A stretch of 64,000 nt of DNA from Amycolatopsis bullii. GTDB lineage: Bacteria > Actinomycetota > Actinomycetes > Mycobacteriales > Pseudonocardiaceae. The translations under genes were made by a program, and so were the position numbers. Position 1 is the first letter of the stretch. Every line of letters starts with the position of its first letter. The notes below the pieces were generated by a model. It had not been told where the DNA came from. It saw only the letters and a list, made by a program, of their open reading frames with translations, and ran no database searches. The stretch lies in assembly GCF_014654205.1 (NCBI RefSeq), contig NZ_BNAW01000044.1, positions 17,904 through 81,903 of the forward strand, given 5' to 3'. Of this stretch, positions 34,322-42,641 are shown one piece after another.

Positions 34322-35530
34322 TTAGCCGAGCATCAGCAGGACCTGCAGCTCGCCCACCACGAACCCGATCACCCCGCCGACGGCGATCAGCTTCCACTCG
34401 TCCTGCCGGAACGCCGGCCGCAGCAGGCCCTCGAACTCCAGCGGGGTCAGCGCCAGCATCCGCTGCTCGATCACCTTCGCCACGTCCATCGCCTCGGTGA
34501 GGTACCCCTCGGCGTACCGGGCCGTGTCCGGCAGCTGCTCCAGCGCCTTCCGGGCGGCCGCGTGCTTCATCTCGCGCAGGCGCGTGCCGCCCACCGTCCA
34601 GGCCAGGGGCATCTGCGCGTCGACCGTTTCCGACACCAGGTGCTCCACCCGCGCCGCCAGCCGGTCGGCGCGGGGGCCGCGCAGGATCGCGTCCAGCAGG
34701 TTCCGGACGGTCAGGACCTCGGTCGCGATCAGCTCGCCGTACTGCCGCGCCACCTCGGCCCGGCGGCGCTGGAACTTGCCCTGGAAGATCACCCGGCCCA
34801 TGCGCACCGGCTCGCGCGGGACGAAGATCAGCTTGATGGCCAGCCAGTCCGTGCACAGCCCGATGACCCCGCCGAAGATCGGCAGCACCCACGGTTCGCG
34901 CGTGAGCGCCCACACGATCGTCTGCACGAGCCCCAGCCCGAACCCGAAGTAGACGCCCATCCGCGCGATGAACGCCATCTCCGGGCGGGACGTTTCGCGG
35001 ATCAGCCGGACCAGCAGCTTCTTGTCGCGGGTCAGCTGCTGGACCGTCATGTGCTGGACGTCGAGCACTTCGTCGAGGTGCTCGCGGACGTCGTCGAGGA
35101 AGTCCCGCACCAGCCGCGGCGCCGACGCCTGGACCTGCTTGACCAGCATTTCCTGGGCCAGCGTCGGCATGACCTCCCACAGCCGCGGGTGGTGCTCGGC
35201 CAGCACCTCGCGCGCGATGTGGCCGACCGCGCGCAGCAGCGGCTGTTCCAGCTCGCTGGTGATGATCACCGGGTCGATCCGCTCGAGGACTTCGCGCAGG
35301 TCGAGCAGGTTCGCCGTGAGCAGTTCGGTGGCGACCGCGGCCATCCGGCCGCCGTGCTTCGGGACGACGCCCTGCCAGCCGAGCAGCGGCGGGATCCCGA
35401 CGAACTCGAGCGGCCGGAACATCATCTCGATGGCGACGCGCTTGGTGACGTACCCGATCAGCGCGGCGACGAACGGCATCGCCGCGTACAGCGGCCAGTG
35501 CAGGGCGAGGTCGTGCAGGACAGCGTCCAT
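34322..35530 (-). CDS. DUF445-family membrane protein
   Basis: A 402-residue protein. An N-terminal membrane helix (YAAMPFVAALIGYVTKRVAIEMMF) and a C-terminal one (LIAVGGVIGFVVGELQVLLML) flank a long helical region with an internal repeat (VLPIFGGVIGLCTDWLAIKLIF). This arrangement is that of DUF445 proteins, whose function is unknown. ATG 35530 has GGAGGGAGG five bases upstream. A fragment of a second copy lies immediately upstream. Confidence 0.85.
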   Translation of the reverse strand: MDAVLHDLALHWPLYAAMPFVAALIGYVTKRVAIEMMFRPLEFVGIPPLLGWQGVVPKHGGRMAAVATELLTANLLDLREVLERIDPVIITSELEQPLLRAVGHIAREVLAEHHPRLWEVMPTLAQEMLVKQVQASAPRLVRDFLDDVREHLDEVLDVQHMTVQQLTRDKKLLVRLIRETSRPEMAFIARMGVYFGFGLGLVQTIVWALTREPWVLPIFGGVIGLCTDWLAIKLIFVPREPVRMGRVIFQGKFQRRRAEVARQYGELIATEVLTVRNLLDAILRGPRADRLAARVEHLVSETVDAQMPLAWTVGGTRLREMKHAAARKALEQLPDTARYAEGYLTEAMDVAKVIEQRMLALTPLEFEGLLRPAFRQDEWKLIAVGGVIGFVVGELQVLLMLG

Positions 35531-35570
35531 TCCGGCCTCCCTCCCGGTCCCGAGAGCGAAACCGTACCGG

Positions 35571-35715
35571 CTACCCGAGCAGGGCGAGCACCTGCAGTTC
35601 ACCCACCAGCCCACCGATGCGCGGGTAGAAGATCATCTCGAGGGCGAGCCAGTCCGTGACGAAGCCCGTGACGAAACCGAAGACCGGGATCCGACGTGCC
35701 AGCGCGCGCCGAGGT
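35571..35715 (-). pseudogene. Remnant of a second DUF445 gene
   Basis: The minus-strand frame ending at 35571 reads RIPVFGFVTGFVTDWLALEMIFYP, then RIGGLVGELQVLALLG and a stop. The first part aligns with the internal repeat of the neighbouring DUF445 protein and the second with its C-terminus. About 120 residues between them are missing, and nothing DUF445-like precedes it. This is best read as a tandem duplicate reduced by deletion. Confidence 0.6.
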
Positions 35716-35845
35716 CGGCGAGTATGTCCACAATGGCCTCCGCGGTCGGGCCCCGGAACGCCATGCGTCACCGGGGGTTCCCATATCCGTGATGCATCCG
35801 TTTGGCGGTACGCATCGAAGGACCCTTGCTCATTAAGGTGGCCCG

Positions 35846-36766
35846 ATGGTCGCGCCTGAGAAGCCCCAGTCCGCCCCGAAGACCGCCCAGTTCGCCGTGG
35901 GTGTCCGCGGCTACAACCAGCGCCAGGTCGACGAGCGTCTCGCCGAGCTGACCAAGGAGCTTCGCGAGACGTCCCGCAACCGCGACGACGCCGTCGCGAC
36001 GTCCGCTGATCTGACGAAGGCGCTCGCCTACGCGCAGAAGGAGCTGGCCGAGACGAAGGCCGCCCTGGCCAGGATGAGTTCGAGCCCGTCCGGCGCGGGC
36101 GCGATGGCCGAGCGCGTCCGGATGATGATGCAGCTCGCCGAAGAGGAGATCGCGGACCTCCGCGCGGCGGCCGAGGCGGATGCGGCCTCCACCCGCGACC
36201 AGGCGGACAAGTACGCGCACGAGACCCGCCGCACGGCCGACAAGCTGGCGAAGGACGCGGAGGAGGAGCGCGCCCGCCTGCTGTCGGAGGCGAAAGCCGA
36301 GATCGAGAAGCTGAACGCGGCGGCCGGGGCGAAGAGGGTCGAGCAGGCCGCGGCGGCCGAGCGAGCCCGCAAGGAAGCGGACGCGGCCGCCGAGGCGGCG
36401 GCGGCTTCGCTGCGCGAGGAGGCGGACCGCGTCGCGGCGGAGGAGCTGGCGGCGCGGAAGAAGGCCTTCGAGGAGGAGTTCGCGCGGAAGAAGCAGGAGA
36501 CGGAGGCGGCGCTGGCTTCGGCGCAGAAGTCGCAGGCCGCGGCGGACGAGAACCGGAAGCTGGCACTGGACCTGCGCGCGAAGATCGCGGAGCGGATCGC
36601 GGCGACGGATGTGGCGGTGAAGGAAGCCATGAGGTTGCTGGCGCCTTCGGAGGACGCGCCTGGTGGGGGTGCCCCGGCGAAGGGGGATCGGAAGCCGACT
36701 CCGGCTCCGGCTTCTGCTCCTGCGGCGAAGGCCTCGGCTCCGTCCGCTGCTTCGGCGAAGGCTTAG
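35846..36766 (+). CDS. DivIVA-domain coiled-coil protein
   Basis: A 306-residue protein. The opening FAVGVRGYNQRQVDERLAEL has the DivIVA-type GY-x-x-x-QVD motif. It is followed by some 230 residues of Ala/Glu/Lys/Arg-rich coiled coil and a Pro/Ala-rich tail. DivIVA-like and FilP-like proteins organise polar growth and the cytoskeleton in actinobacteria; it is likely a structural protein of that kind rather than DivIVA itself. ATG 35846. Confidence 0.75.
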   Translation: MVAPEKPQSAPKTAQFAVGVRGYNQRQVDERLAELTKELRETSRNRDDAVATSADLTKALAYAQKELAETKAALARMSSSPSGAGAMAERVRMMMQLAEEEIADLRAAAEADAASTRDQADKYAHETRRTADKLAKDAEEERARLLSEAKAEIEKLNAAAGAKRVEQAAAAERARKEADAAAEAAAASLREEADRVAAEELAARKKAFEEEFARKKQETEAALASAQKSQAAADENRKLALDLRAKIAERIAATDVAVKEAMRLLAPSEDAPGGGAPAKGDRKPTPAPASAPAAKASAPSAASAKA

Positions 36767-36794
36767 TTATCCACATCGGGTTGGGTTGTCCACA
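36767..36794 (+). promoter_or_regulatory. Pair of DnaA-box-like nonamers
   Basis: TTATCCACA (36767-36775) and TTGTCCACA (36786-36794) are in the same orientation, 19 bases start to start. Both are perfect matches to strong DnaA-box forms. The first begins at the base after the stop codon of the coiled-coil gene. Confidence 0.5.
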
Positions 36795-36907
36795 GATTTG
36801 CTGGGGACCCGTTTCTGCAGGCCAGGGGCGGTAGACTGGACTTGGGACGCCCCCCGGGGAGGGTGGGGGCCGTCTGGTTAGGGCCGGGGCCCGGCAAAGC
36901 CGGGGCG

Positions 36908-37146
36908 CTCTGGCTGACTGGCAGATCGCGTGCCCACCACCCCGAAGCCGGAATTGTGACTACGGCCGGCAGTACCGCGTCAAGGCGGGAAAGCGTGCCT
37001 TGACCCGGCACTGCCGGCCGTGTTGTGGCTTCGGATCGGGGCGGTGGGGAGGTCTGGGTGGGGTGCAGGTCCGGTCGGCAGGGTGCCGGTAATGTCGTGA
37101 ATGACTCATTCATTGCGTCTGATGTCAGGAATGAGTCATTCACGAC
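36908..37146 (-). repeat. Composite dispersed repeat, copy B
   Basis: The reverse complement of 36910-37066 matches the core of copy A. Within it, arms 36963-36986 and 36997-37020 form a 24-bp stem with two mismatches and a 10-base loop. Next to it, GTCGTGAATGACTCATTC (37094-37111) and its exact complement (37129-37146) form an 18-bp stem. The same two blocks occur in the same relative order in copy A. Confidence 0.75.
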
Positions 37147-37311
37147 GTTCCAACCCGCTGCCGCACCCCCAGACACCGGCAGCCCGGTTCACAGCGCCCC
37201 GGGCTCCTGCTCCAAAGCGCATAAATCCCCCGTCCGGGGAGGTGGCCGACACTCGGCGCCGACTGGCAATCTGCAGTTGCCGATCAGCCACGAGACAGGA
37301 CGGGCCTGCGC

Positions 37312-37962
37312 ATGATCCTCGAGACCGAGCGGGCCGCCGTGTGCGCCTATGCGCGCCGGATGGTCGGTGACGGCCTGGTCGTCGGCACCTCCGGGAACGT
37401 CTCGCTGCGGGCCGCGGACCTCGTCGCCGTCACGCCCACCGGGGTGGCCTACTCGAGCCTCACCCCCGGTGACATCGCCGTCGTCGATCTCGGTGGGCAG
37501 GTTGTCGATGGTTCGCTCAAGCCGACGAGTGAACTTCCGATGCACCTGTCCGTGTACTGGGACGTTCGTGACCCGGACGGGGAGCCCGTGACCGCCGTCG
37601 TGCACACGCACTCGCCGCACGCCACCGCCGTCTCCACGCTCGTTCGCGAAGTTCCTCCCATCCACTACATCATCGCCACCGTCGGTCCCTCGGTGCGCGT
37701 CGCCCGCTACGCCACCTATGGCACGCCCGAGCTCGCTGCCGCCGTGCTGGAGGCGCTCGAAGGCCGCCGTGGCTGCCTGATGGCCAACCACGGCACGCTC
37801 ACCTACGGAGACGGCCTCGAGGCCGCCTACCACCGCGCCCAGCAACTGGAATGGGCCTGCCGCGTGTGGCTGCTCGCCCAGAGCGCCGGCCGGCCCAGCC
37901 TGCTGCCGCCGCCCGAAGTCGCCAACGTCGTCGAGCGGCTGCGGGGCTACGGGCAGGGTTAG
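37312..37962 (+). CDS. Class II aldolase, L-fuculose-phosphate aldolase-like
   Basis: A 216-residue zinc aldolase/adducin-family protein. The substrate-phosphate loop is GTSGNVSLR, the zinc ligands are in VVHTHSPHA and the third His in MANHGTL. The size fits FucA-type aldolases that cleave L-fuculose-1-phosphate or related sugar phosphates. No other fucose genes are nearby, so the substrate is uncertain. The stop overlaps the convergent HD-type gene by four bases. Confidence 0.85.
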   Translation: MILETERAAVCAYARRMVGDGLVVGTSGNVSLRAADLVAVTPTGVAYSSLTPGDIAVVDLGGQVVDGSLKPTSELPMHLSVYWDVRDPDGEPVTAVVHTHSPHATAVSTLVREVPPIHYIIATVGPSVRVARYATYGTPELAAAVLEALEGRRGCLMANHGTLTYGDGLEAAYHRAQQLEWACRVWLLAQSAGRPSLLPPPEVANVVERLRGYGQG

Positions 37963-38630
37963 GACGCCAGCGCGTCGACCGCGTGCACCGCGTCCAGCAG
38001 CTCGGCCACCGTCGGGTCGTCGACCGCCTCCTTGATGCACTGCCACAGCTGCAGGTTCGCCGTCGCCCAGCGCGAATATGTGGCCGCCGCCTCCGGGTTG
38101 TAGAAGTAGTACCCCTCGTCGTGGACGTCGCACTGCTCGCCGACGATCTTGTGCGCCAGCTCGCGCAGGCTCAGCCCGTTCTCGCGCAGGTACCGGTGCG
38201 CCAGCACCACCGGCGTCACCGGCAGCGCCTTGAACAACGTGTCCGCGTCGCTCAGCGCCTGCGCTTCCAGGGAAATGTCGCGGCCGCGGGTGGCCATTTC
38301 CGCTTCGTCGACGATCTCGTCGATCCACCCCGCGATCCGCGCGGGGACGCCGCATTCGGCGAGGATTTCCCGCCGCAGGCTCCGGCCCGCCGCGGCCGGC
38401 GAGTTCCGGAGCACCAGGTAGTTGACGTCGTGCACCAGCGCGGCCACTTCCACCACCGCGACGTCGGCGCCGTTGTGCCGGGCGAACCCGGCCGCCTTCG
38501 CGCGGACGAAGTTCACGTGGTGCCAGCCGTGGAACGGCAGGCGGTCCGCGTACTGGCGGCAGAGCCGGTGAACCCGTTTTTCGACGGCACCGACGATCAT
38601 GTGGTCGATCGTGCTTTCCTGCGTGCGCAT
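37959..38630 (-). CDS. HD-domain phosphohydrolase-like protein
   Basis: A 223-residue protein. The metal-binding pattern of HD hydrolases is visible: FHGWHHVNFV, AALVHDVNY (the HD pair) and LSDADTLF. It may hydrolyse a nucleotide or phosphate ester; the substrate cannot be told. It converges on the aldolase gene. Confidence 0.75.
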   Translation of the reverse strand: MRTQESTIDHMIVGAVEKRVHRLCRQYADRLPFHGWHHVNFVRAKAAGFARHNGADVAVVEVAALVHDVNYLVLRNSPAAAGRSLRREILAECGVPARIAGWIDEIVDEAEMATRGRDISLEAQALSDADTLFKALPVTPVVLAHRYLRENGLSLRELAHKIVGEQCDVHDEGYYFYNPEAAATYSRWATANLQLWQCIKEAVDDPTVAELLDAVHAVDALAS

Positions 38631-38703
38631 ACACCTCTCCCATCCCGGCCGTGGTGTTCAGACGGGTGGAGTAATGGTAAGCGCCGCTGACGCCGGTGTG
38701 TAG

Positions 38704-39342
38704 CTAGATGCGGTCGGCCAATTCCCCCAATCGGACCTCTACCGGAACGTGACGATGACCGATTCCGCTGCTCGGGTCGAAAGACAAGCTGAAACTGCTC
38801 ACCGGCCGTGATTTCACGAGGAAAGTCATCGTTCCGGCAGCCGCTTCGGGGATCCGGTGGAATTCGTCGGCCAGCATGGTGGCGCACGCGCCGGCCGCGC
38901 ACCGCGTCCGGCGGCGCAACCGCGCGGACGCGATCAGCCCGGTGCCGGCGTCGATCGTCGTCTCGTACCTTTCGTGCAGGTAGTCACCACGGAGGAGCGT
39001 GGTGCAGAAGTGGTACCGGTGGTTGTGCACGGAATCCGCGTACCCCTCCCGCCAGTCCTCCTGCGCCTTGTATTCGTGCAGCCAGAAGGAAAACGGGTCG
39101 GACGGCGAATCGAGCAGGCACCAGGCGAAGTGGGTGGTCGTTTCCCGCGACGAGCGCAGGATCTTCGTGGCCTGCGGGGCGGACAGCGCGCGCAGCTGCG
39201 TGCGCAGCTCGTCCCGCAGCCCGGGCTGGGCGGCCCACGGCCGGAACCAGCCGTCGACCACGCGCCACTCCGAGGCGAGCGGGAACCTGGCCGTGCGCAG
39301 GCGGGTGGCCAGTTCGGAAAGGGGGGACAGGCGGGTGAGCAA
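38704..39342 (-). CDS. Unrecognised protein, cupin/cysteine-dioxygenase-like
   Basis: A 212-residue soluble protein. The segment DSVHNHRYHFCTTLLRGDYLHERYE resembles in outline (H-x-H, RG-x-Y, ERYE) the first motif of cupins and cysteine dioxygenases. The second half has three closely spaced cysteines (TRCAAGACATM). The start is TTG 39342 with GGGAG six bases upstream, two bases after the upstream stop, so it is the second gene of an operon with the membrane protein. Function unknown. Confidence 0.55.
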   Translation of the reverse strand: MLTRLSPLSELATRLRTARFPLASEWRVVDGWFRPWAAQPGLRDELRTQLRALSAPQATKILRSSRETTTHFAWCLLDSPSDPFSFWLHEYKAQEDWREGYADSVHNHRYHFCTTLLRGDYLHERYETTIDAGTGLIASARLRRRTRCAAGACATMLADEFHRIPEAAAGTMTFLVKSRPVSSFSLSFDPSSGIGHRHVPVEVRLGELADRI

Positions 39343-39344
39343 GG

Positions 39345-40349
39345 TCAGCTCCCTAGCTCGGCGACTGCGGAGAACTCCGCGCGGAAGGCGTGGAACTTGC
39401 CCTCCAGCTCGCGGAACTGCTCCTCGGACAACGGGGATCCGGTGATCTTCTCGAACAGCGCCAGGAAATCCGTCCGCGTCGTCGCGGACGTGATGCGGAA
39501 GTGGCGGCCGGTCCGGGACTGCGAGACGCGCACGAATTCGGCGCGTTCCATGTTGTAGAGGAAGGAACCTTCGGTGAATCGCAGGGACCGCGGGTACAGC
39601 TTCGTGGCGCCGCGGACGTCGCTGTAGAGCGACACCCACACGCTGTCGTCGAACATTTCCAGCCGGTCCAGCGGCGGGTCGGCGACCACGGTGATGTCGA
39701 CCGACGCGCACCGGCTGCGCGCCAGGAAGAGGCCGACGAGCCCTATCTTGATTTCTTCGTCGAGCCGGGTCTGGATCCGTTCGTAGTCGACGTCGGCCGC
39801 CTCACGGCGCAGCAGGTACCGGGCGCGCCCGCTGATCGAGTTCGCGTCGCGCGGATCGGCGATGACGGCCCGCAGTTCCCGTTCGGTGCGGGAAAGCAGC
39901 AGGCGCGCGGCCGCGTGCCGACCGGAGAACCCGCGGAAGAAGTACTGCCGGGTCGCGTCGAGGTCGGCCATCAGCGCGCGGTTGAACGCGGGGTCGGGAT
40001 CGGTCGTCGCCTCGAACACGTCGGTGGGGAAGAACTCCTTGTTCAGCGCGCGGTATTCGGCGCTCAGGTCCTCCAGCGCGCGCCGGCTTTCCTCGATCAC
40101 CGGCGTCACGAGCGCCTTCTGCGAGGCGCTGGCGGTGATCAGGGTCTGGCCGAACCCGACGATCGCGGAGATCAGGGTGCCGGTGCCCAGCGACGTCACC
40201 AGGTTCTTCCCGGTGCCGGGGTCCATCAGGCCGGCGATCCACAGGCTCAGGCCGGCGACCACGACGAGCACCGTGAGGAGCAGGCTCGTCCTGGTCCAGA
40301 AGATCTCTTGCAGTGGGGTACGGCGGAGGCGTCCGCCAGCCGCGGCCAC
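39345..40349 (-). CDS. Unrecognised two-helix membrane protein with large cytoplasmic domain
   Basis: A 334-residue protein. Two membrane segments (LLLTVLVVVAGLSLWIAGL; VTSLGTGTLISAIVGFGQTL) at residues about 25-70 are followed by a soluble domain of about 260 residues with no motif I recognise (QYFFRGFSGRHAAARLL; VDITVVADPPLDRLEMFDDSVW). GTG 40349 is preferred over GTG 40358 because AGGGAGG lies eight bases before it. It forms a two-gene operon with the cupin-like gene. A palindrome 38-77 bases upstream may regulate it. Confidence 0.6.
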   Translation of the reverse strand: MAAAGGRLRRTPLQEIFWTRTSLLLTVLVVVAGLSLWIAGLMDPGTGKNLVTSLGTGTLISAIVGFGQTLITASASQKALVTPVIEESRRALEDLSAEYRALNKEFFPTDVFEATTDPDPAFNRALMADLDATRQYFFRGFSGRHAAARLLLSRTERELRAVIADPRDANSISGRARYLLRREAADVDYERIQTRLDEEIKIGLVGLFLARSRCASVDITVVADPPLDRLEMFDDSVWVSLYSDVRGATKLYPRSLRFTEGSFLYNMERAEFVRVSQSRTGRHFRITSATTRTDFLALFEKITGSPLSEEQFRELEGKFHAFRAEFSAVAELGS

Positions 40350-40386
40350 GTGCTTCACCTCCCTCGAGCCACCCGAACGGACGTAT

Positions 40387-40426
40387 GCGTAAAGTGTCTG
40401 TTCGAGCGCGGGGAGTCACTTTACGC
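40387..40426 (-). promoter_or_regulatory. Operator-like inverted repeat upstream of the membrane/cupin operon
   Basis: GCGTAAAGTG (40387-40396) and CACTTTACGC (40417-40426) are perfect 10-bp complements separated by 20 bases. They lie in an AT-richer stretch directly before the operon, where a promoter is expected. Confidence 0.5.
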
Positions 40427-40512
40427 GCCTCGGAGGGTGTGCGAAATAAGAAGTTCGGGGGACAGGGCTGACGGACAGACGTCACTCTCGGCAATAATTT
40501 ACCAGGTCGGCC

Positions 40513-40537
40513 GGTTTTCCGAAAATGCCGGAAAACC
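40513..40537 (-). terminator. Hairpin after the transglutaminase gene
   Basis: GGTTTTCC (40513-40520) and GGAAAACC (40530-40537) pair over 8 bp. It lies five bases beyond the transglutaminase stop. Confidence 0.5.
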
Positions 40538-40541
40538 ATGA

Positions 40542-41123
40542 TCAAAGCGTGCGCGGCAGGCCCTTTTCGTACCAGCCGGGGCCCGGTTCGGCCGTCATCA
40601 GGAAATCCACCACGACCGGCGCGGGCGCCGGGTGGATCTCCGGGTGGTCGCGCTCGCCGCGCTCGGGCTCGACCGGCCAGGCCAGTTTTTCCACGTCGAG
40701 CGAAAACTCGCCGCCGGCACCCGTGCGGTTGCCGCGGGCGTCGAGTCTCGACCACCGGCCGTGCAGGTACACGGCATTCAGCCCGTGCAGCGCGGAGAGT
40801 TCCTGGTAGCAGAACCCGGCCGGAATCCCTTGTGCCCGCAGCAAAGCAGCGAGCAGGTGGGCTTTGGCGTGGCAGATCCCGACGCGTTCGCGCAGCACGT
40901 CCGACGCCCGCCAGGTGACGCGCGGGTCGGCGGCGTCGATGACGTGTTCGACCTCGTCCCGCACGAACAGGAAGGCGGTTTTCGCGGCTTCGACGGGATC
41001 GTCGCCGACGGGGCGCAGCGCGTCGGCCAGCGCGCGGATCGACCGGTGCCCGTGATCGATGACGGCGTCGGCGGCGAGGTAGTCGCTCAGCCGATCGGAC
41101 GTGGGCGTCGGCGCGGGATTCAT
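40542..41123 (-). CDS. Transglutaminase-like cysteine protease-fold protein
   Basis: A 193-residue protein with the transglutaminase core: Cys in ERVGICHAKAHLLAALLRAQGIPAGFCYQ in outline, His in LHGLNAVYLHGRW, and Asp in WSRLDARGN. Small stand-alone members act as peptidases or amidases. There is no signal peptide. Substrate and role are unknown. Confidence 0.82.
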   Translation of the reverse strand: MNPAPTPTSDRLSDYLAADAVIDHGHRSIRALADALRPVGDDPVEAAKTAFLFVRDEVEHVIDAADPRVTWRASDVLRERVGICHAKAHLLAALLRAQGIPAGFCYQELSALHGLNAVYLHGRWSRLDARGNRTGAGGEFSLDVEKLAWPVEPERGERDHPEIHPAPAPVVVDFLMTAEPGPGWYEKGLPRTL

Positions 41124-41195
41124 CCACGCATCCTGACAGGTGCGGCCATTCGGGCGAGGGCGGTTTCCGGGGCGGTCACTTCTTGTGTTGGGCGA

Positions 41196-41801
41196 TTACG
41201 GAACGTAGAAATCGGGTGGGAAGCCGGTCCAGCGCAGTTCGGCGGGGAGGTGACTGAGGTCGTTGTAGGTCAGGAGAGCCGCGGGGCGGCCCGGGGAGTA
41301 CTGGATCACCGTCAGGCCGGCGTTGGCGTGGGTGAAGGTGAGCCACCGCCACGGCGGGGCGTCCTGGGAGGCGCGGACGAGCCAGCCAACGAGGAAGTTG
41401 TGCGTGACGAGGACTTCGTACCGCGGCTCGTGACCCGGAACCGGCCCGCTGAACCGCCGTTCGGCTTCGGCGGCGAGTTCTTCGTCGGCGGGTGGGAACT
41501 GGCGGGCGAAGGCCAGGAGGAGGTCGCCGGAGGTTTCCGGGAGTTCTTCGCGCTTCGGTGTGTAGGGGACGAAGTCGCCGGCCGCTTCGTCGACGTGGAC
41601 GGGGACGCCCGGGAGCTGGTCGGCGATGAGGTGCGCGGTCTGGGTGGCCCGGGGAAGGGGACCGTGGTGGATGACCGTCACGGGGACGTCCCGGAGGCGT
41701 CTTCCGAGGAGAACGGCTTGGCGCCGGCCGGCTTCGGTGAGTCTTCCGCTCCGGTCCGCCTCCGCGTGGCGGGTGAGGAAGAGGTACCGCGTGGTCAGCA
41801 C
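41196..41801 (-). CDS. Histidine phosphatase-family protein
   Basis: A 201-residue phosphoglycerate-mutase-fold phosphatase. The catalytic motif is FLTRHAEAD, followed by the second Arg in GPLPRATQTA and the second His in VLVTHNFLVGW. GTG start at 41801. The substrate cannot be inferred; neighbours give no clue. Confidence 0.85.
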   Translation of the reverse strand: MLTTRYLFLTRHAEADRSGRLTEAGRRQAVLLGRRLRDVPVTVIHHGPLPRATQTAHLIADQLPGVPVHVDEAAGDFVPYTPKREELPETSGDLLLAFARQFPPADEELAAEAERRFSGPVPGHEPRYEVLVTHNFLVGWLVRASQDAPPWRWLTFTHANAGLTVIQYSPGRPAALLTYNDLSHLPAELRWTGFPPDFYVP

Positions 41802-41856
41802 CGGGTCAGGGTGTCATGGTTGGGCCGTTCGGGTGAGCTGGTTGGGCACACTGACG

Positions 41857-42210
41857 TCAGCCGACGGGGATGAGCGCCCCTTGGGGGCCGTGGCTCGGCA
41901 CGAACTGGGCGACCAGCCGCAACGGCGCGGGATGCGGCGACAGTACGGCCGAGGCGAACGGCGTGATCGTGTGGTCGTGCCCGCTGTTGGTGTGCAGGTG
42001 GACGCTGACGTGCACGTTCCGGTCGGCGGGGATTTCGAAGGAGACGGCCCCCCACGAGACGACGTACCGGCGGCCATCGATGCCGGCGATCGGGGCGTAG
42101 GCGCGGACGGTGTGGCCGAGGTGGGGGATTTCGATGGTCAGGAGACGGCGGGGGCCTTCGTGGTGGTCCACGTACGGGATCACGCCCGGGGCGGTGGAGA
42201 GGTCGGTCAT
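41857..42210 (-). CDS. Hypothetical protein
   Basis: A 117-residue, beta-rich-looking protein with many histidines (VSVHLHTNSGHDHTITPF). No signal peptide or membrane segment. I do not recognise the family. GC-rich third codon positions and spacing to its neighbours support a real gene. ATG 42210. Confidence 0.6.
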   Translation of the reverse strand: MTDLSTAPGVIPYVDHHEGPRRLLTIEIPHLGHTVRAYAPIAGIDGRRYVVSWGAVSFEIPADRNVHVSVHLHTNSGHDHTITPFASAVLSPHPAPLRLVAQFVPSHGPQGALIPVG

Positions 42211-42232
42211 CGGGCGCTCCTCGTTGTGCTGG

Positions 42233-42610
42233 TCATGGTTCGAGGCCGAAGACCTCGTCGCGGACGAGCTTCGACTCCTCGTCGCCGAGCCATTCGACCC
42301 GGTATTCCTCGTCGCCGACGCCCAGCCGGCCTGCGCTCCAGTCGAGCAGTTCGTCCGCGAGGTCGTCGGCGTTGGTCACCGTGTCCGTGAACCGGCCGTC
42401 GGTCAGTGAGTAGTACTCCTGGACCATCTCGAACGGGACCGACCACCGGCGCCACCACAGGGCACCGCCGAGCTGGGCGGCCGCTGAGGTCAGGCGTACG
42501 AACACGAAACCGGCTTCGCCGCCGTCGGTGAAGAGGCGGCCCGCCCGTTCGCGGTAGGGGTCGAAACGGTGGTCCGGGTCCGCGTCTCCCGGCGGCGGAT
42601 GCCATGGCAC
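42233..42610 (-). CDS. Hypothetical protein
   Basis: A 125-residue acidic, soluble protein with several tryptophans (GGALWWRRWSVPFEM) and a Pro/Asp-rich N-terminus. Starts at GTG 42610, 22 bases upstream of the previous hypothetical gene, so the two may be co-transcribed after the acyltransferase gene. Family not recognised. Confidence 0.6.
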   Translation of the reverse strand: MPWHPPPGDADPDHRFDPYRERAGRLFTDGGEAGFVFVRLTSAAAQLGGALWWRRWSVPFEMVQEYYSLTDGRFTDTVTNADDLADELLDWSAGRLGVGDEEYRVEWLGDEESKLVRDEVFGLEP

Positions 42611-42641
42611 AACGTCCTCCGAGCGTCGGGCGGCTTGCGTC

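Larger units (their letters stand above)
36767..37311. other. 545-base gap with DnaA-box-like sites and repeat copy B
   Basis: No gene is credible here. The gap contains two DnaA-box-like nonamers at its left edge, a small GC hairpin (CCCGGC 36890-36895 and GCCGGG 36899-36904), repeat copy B (36908-37146) and presumably the promoter of the aldolase gene. Confidence 0.7.
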
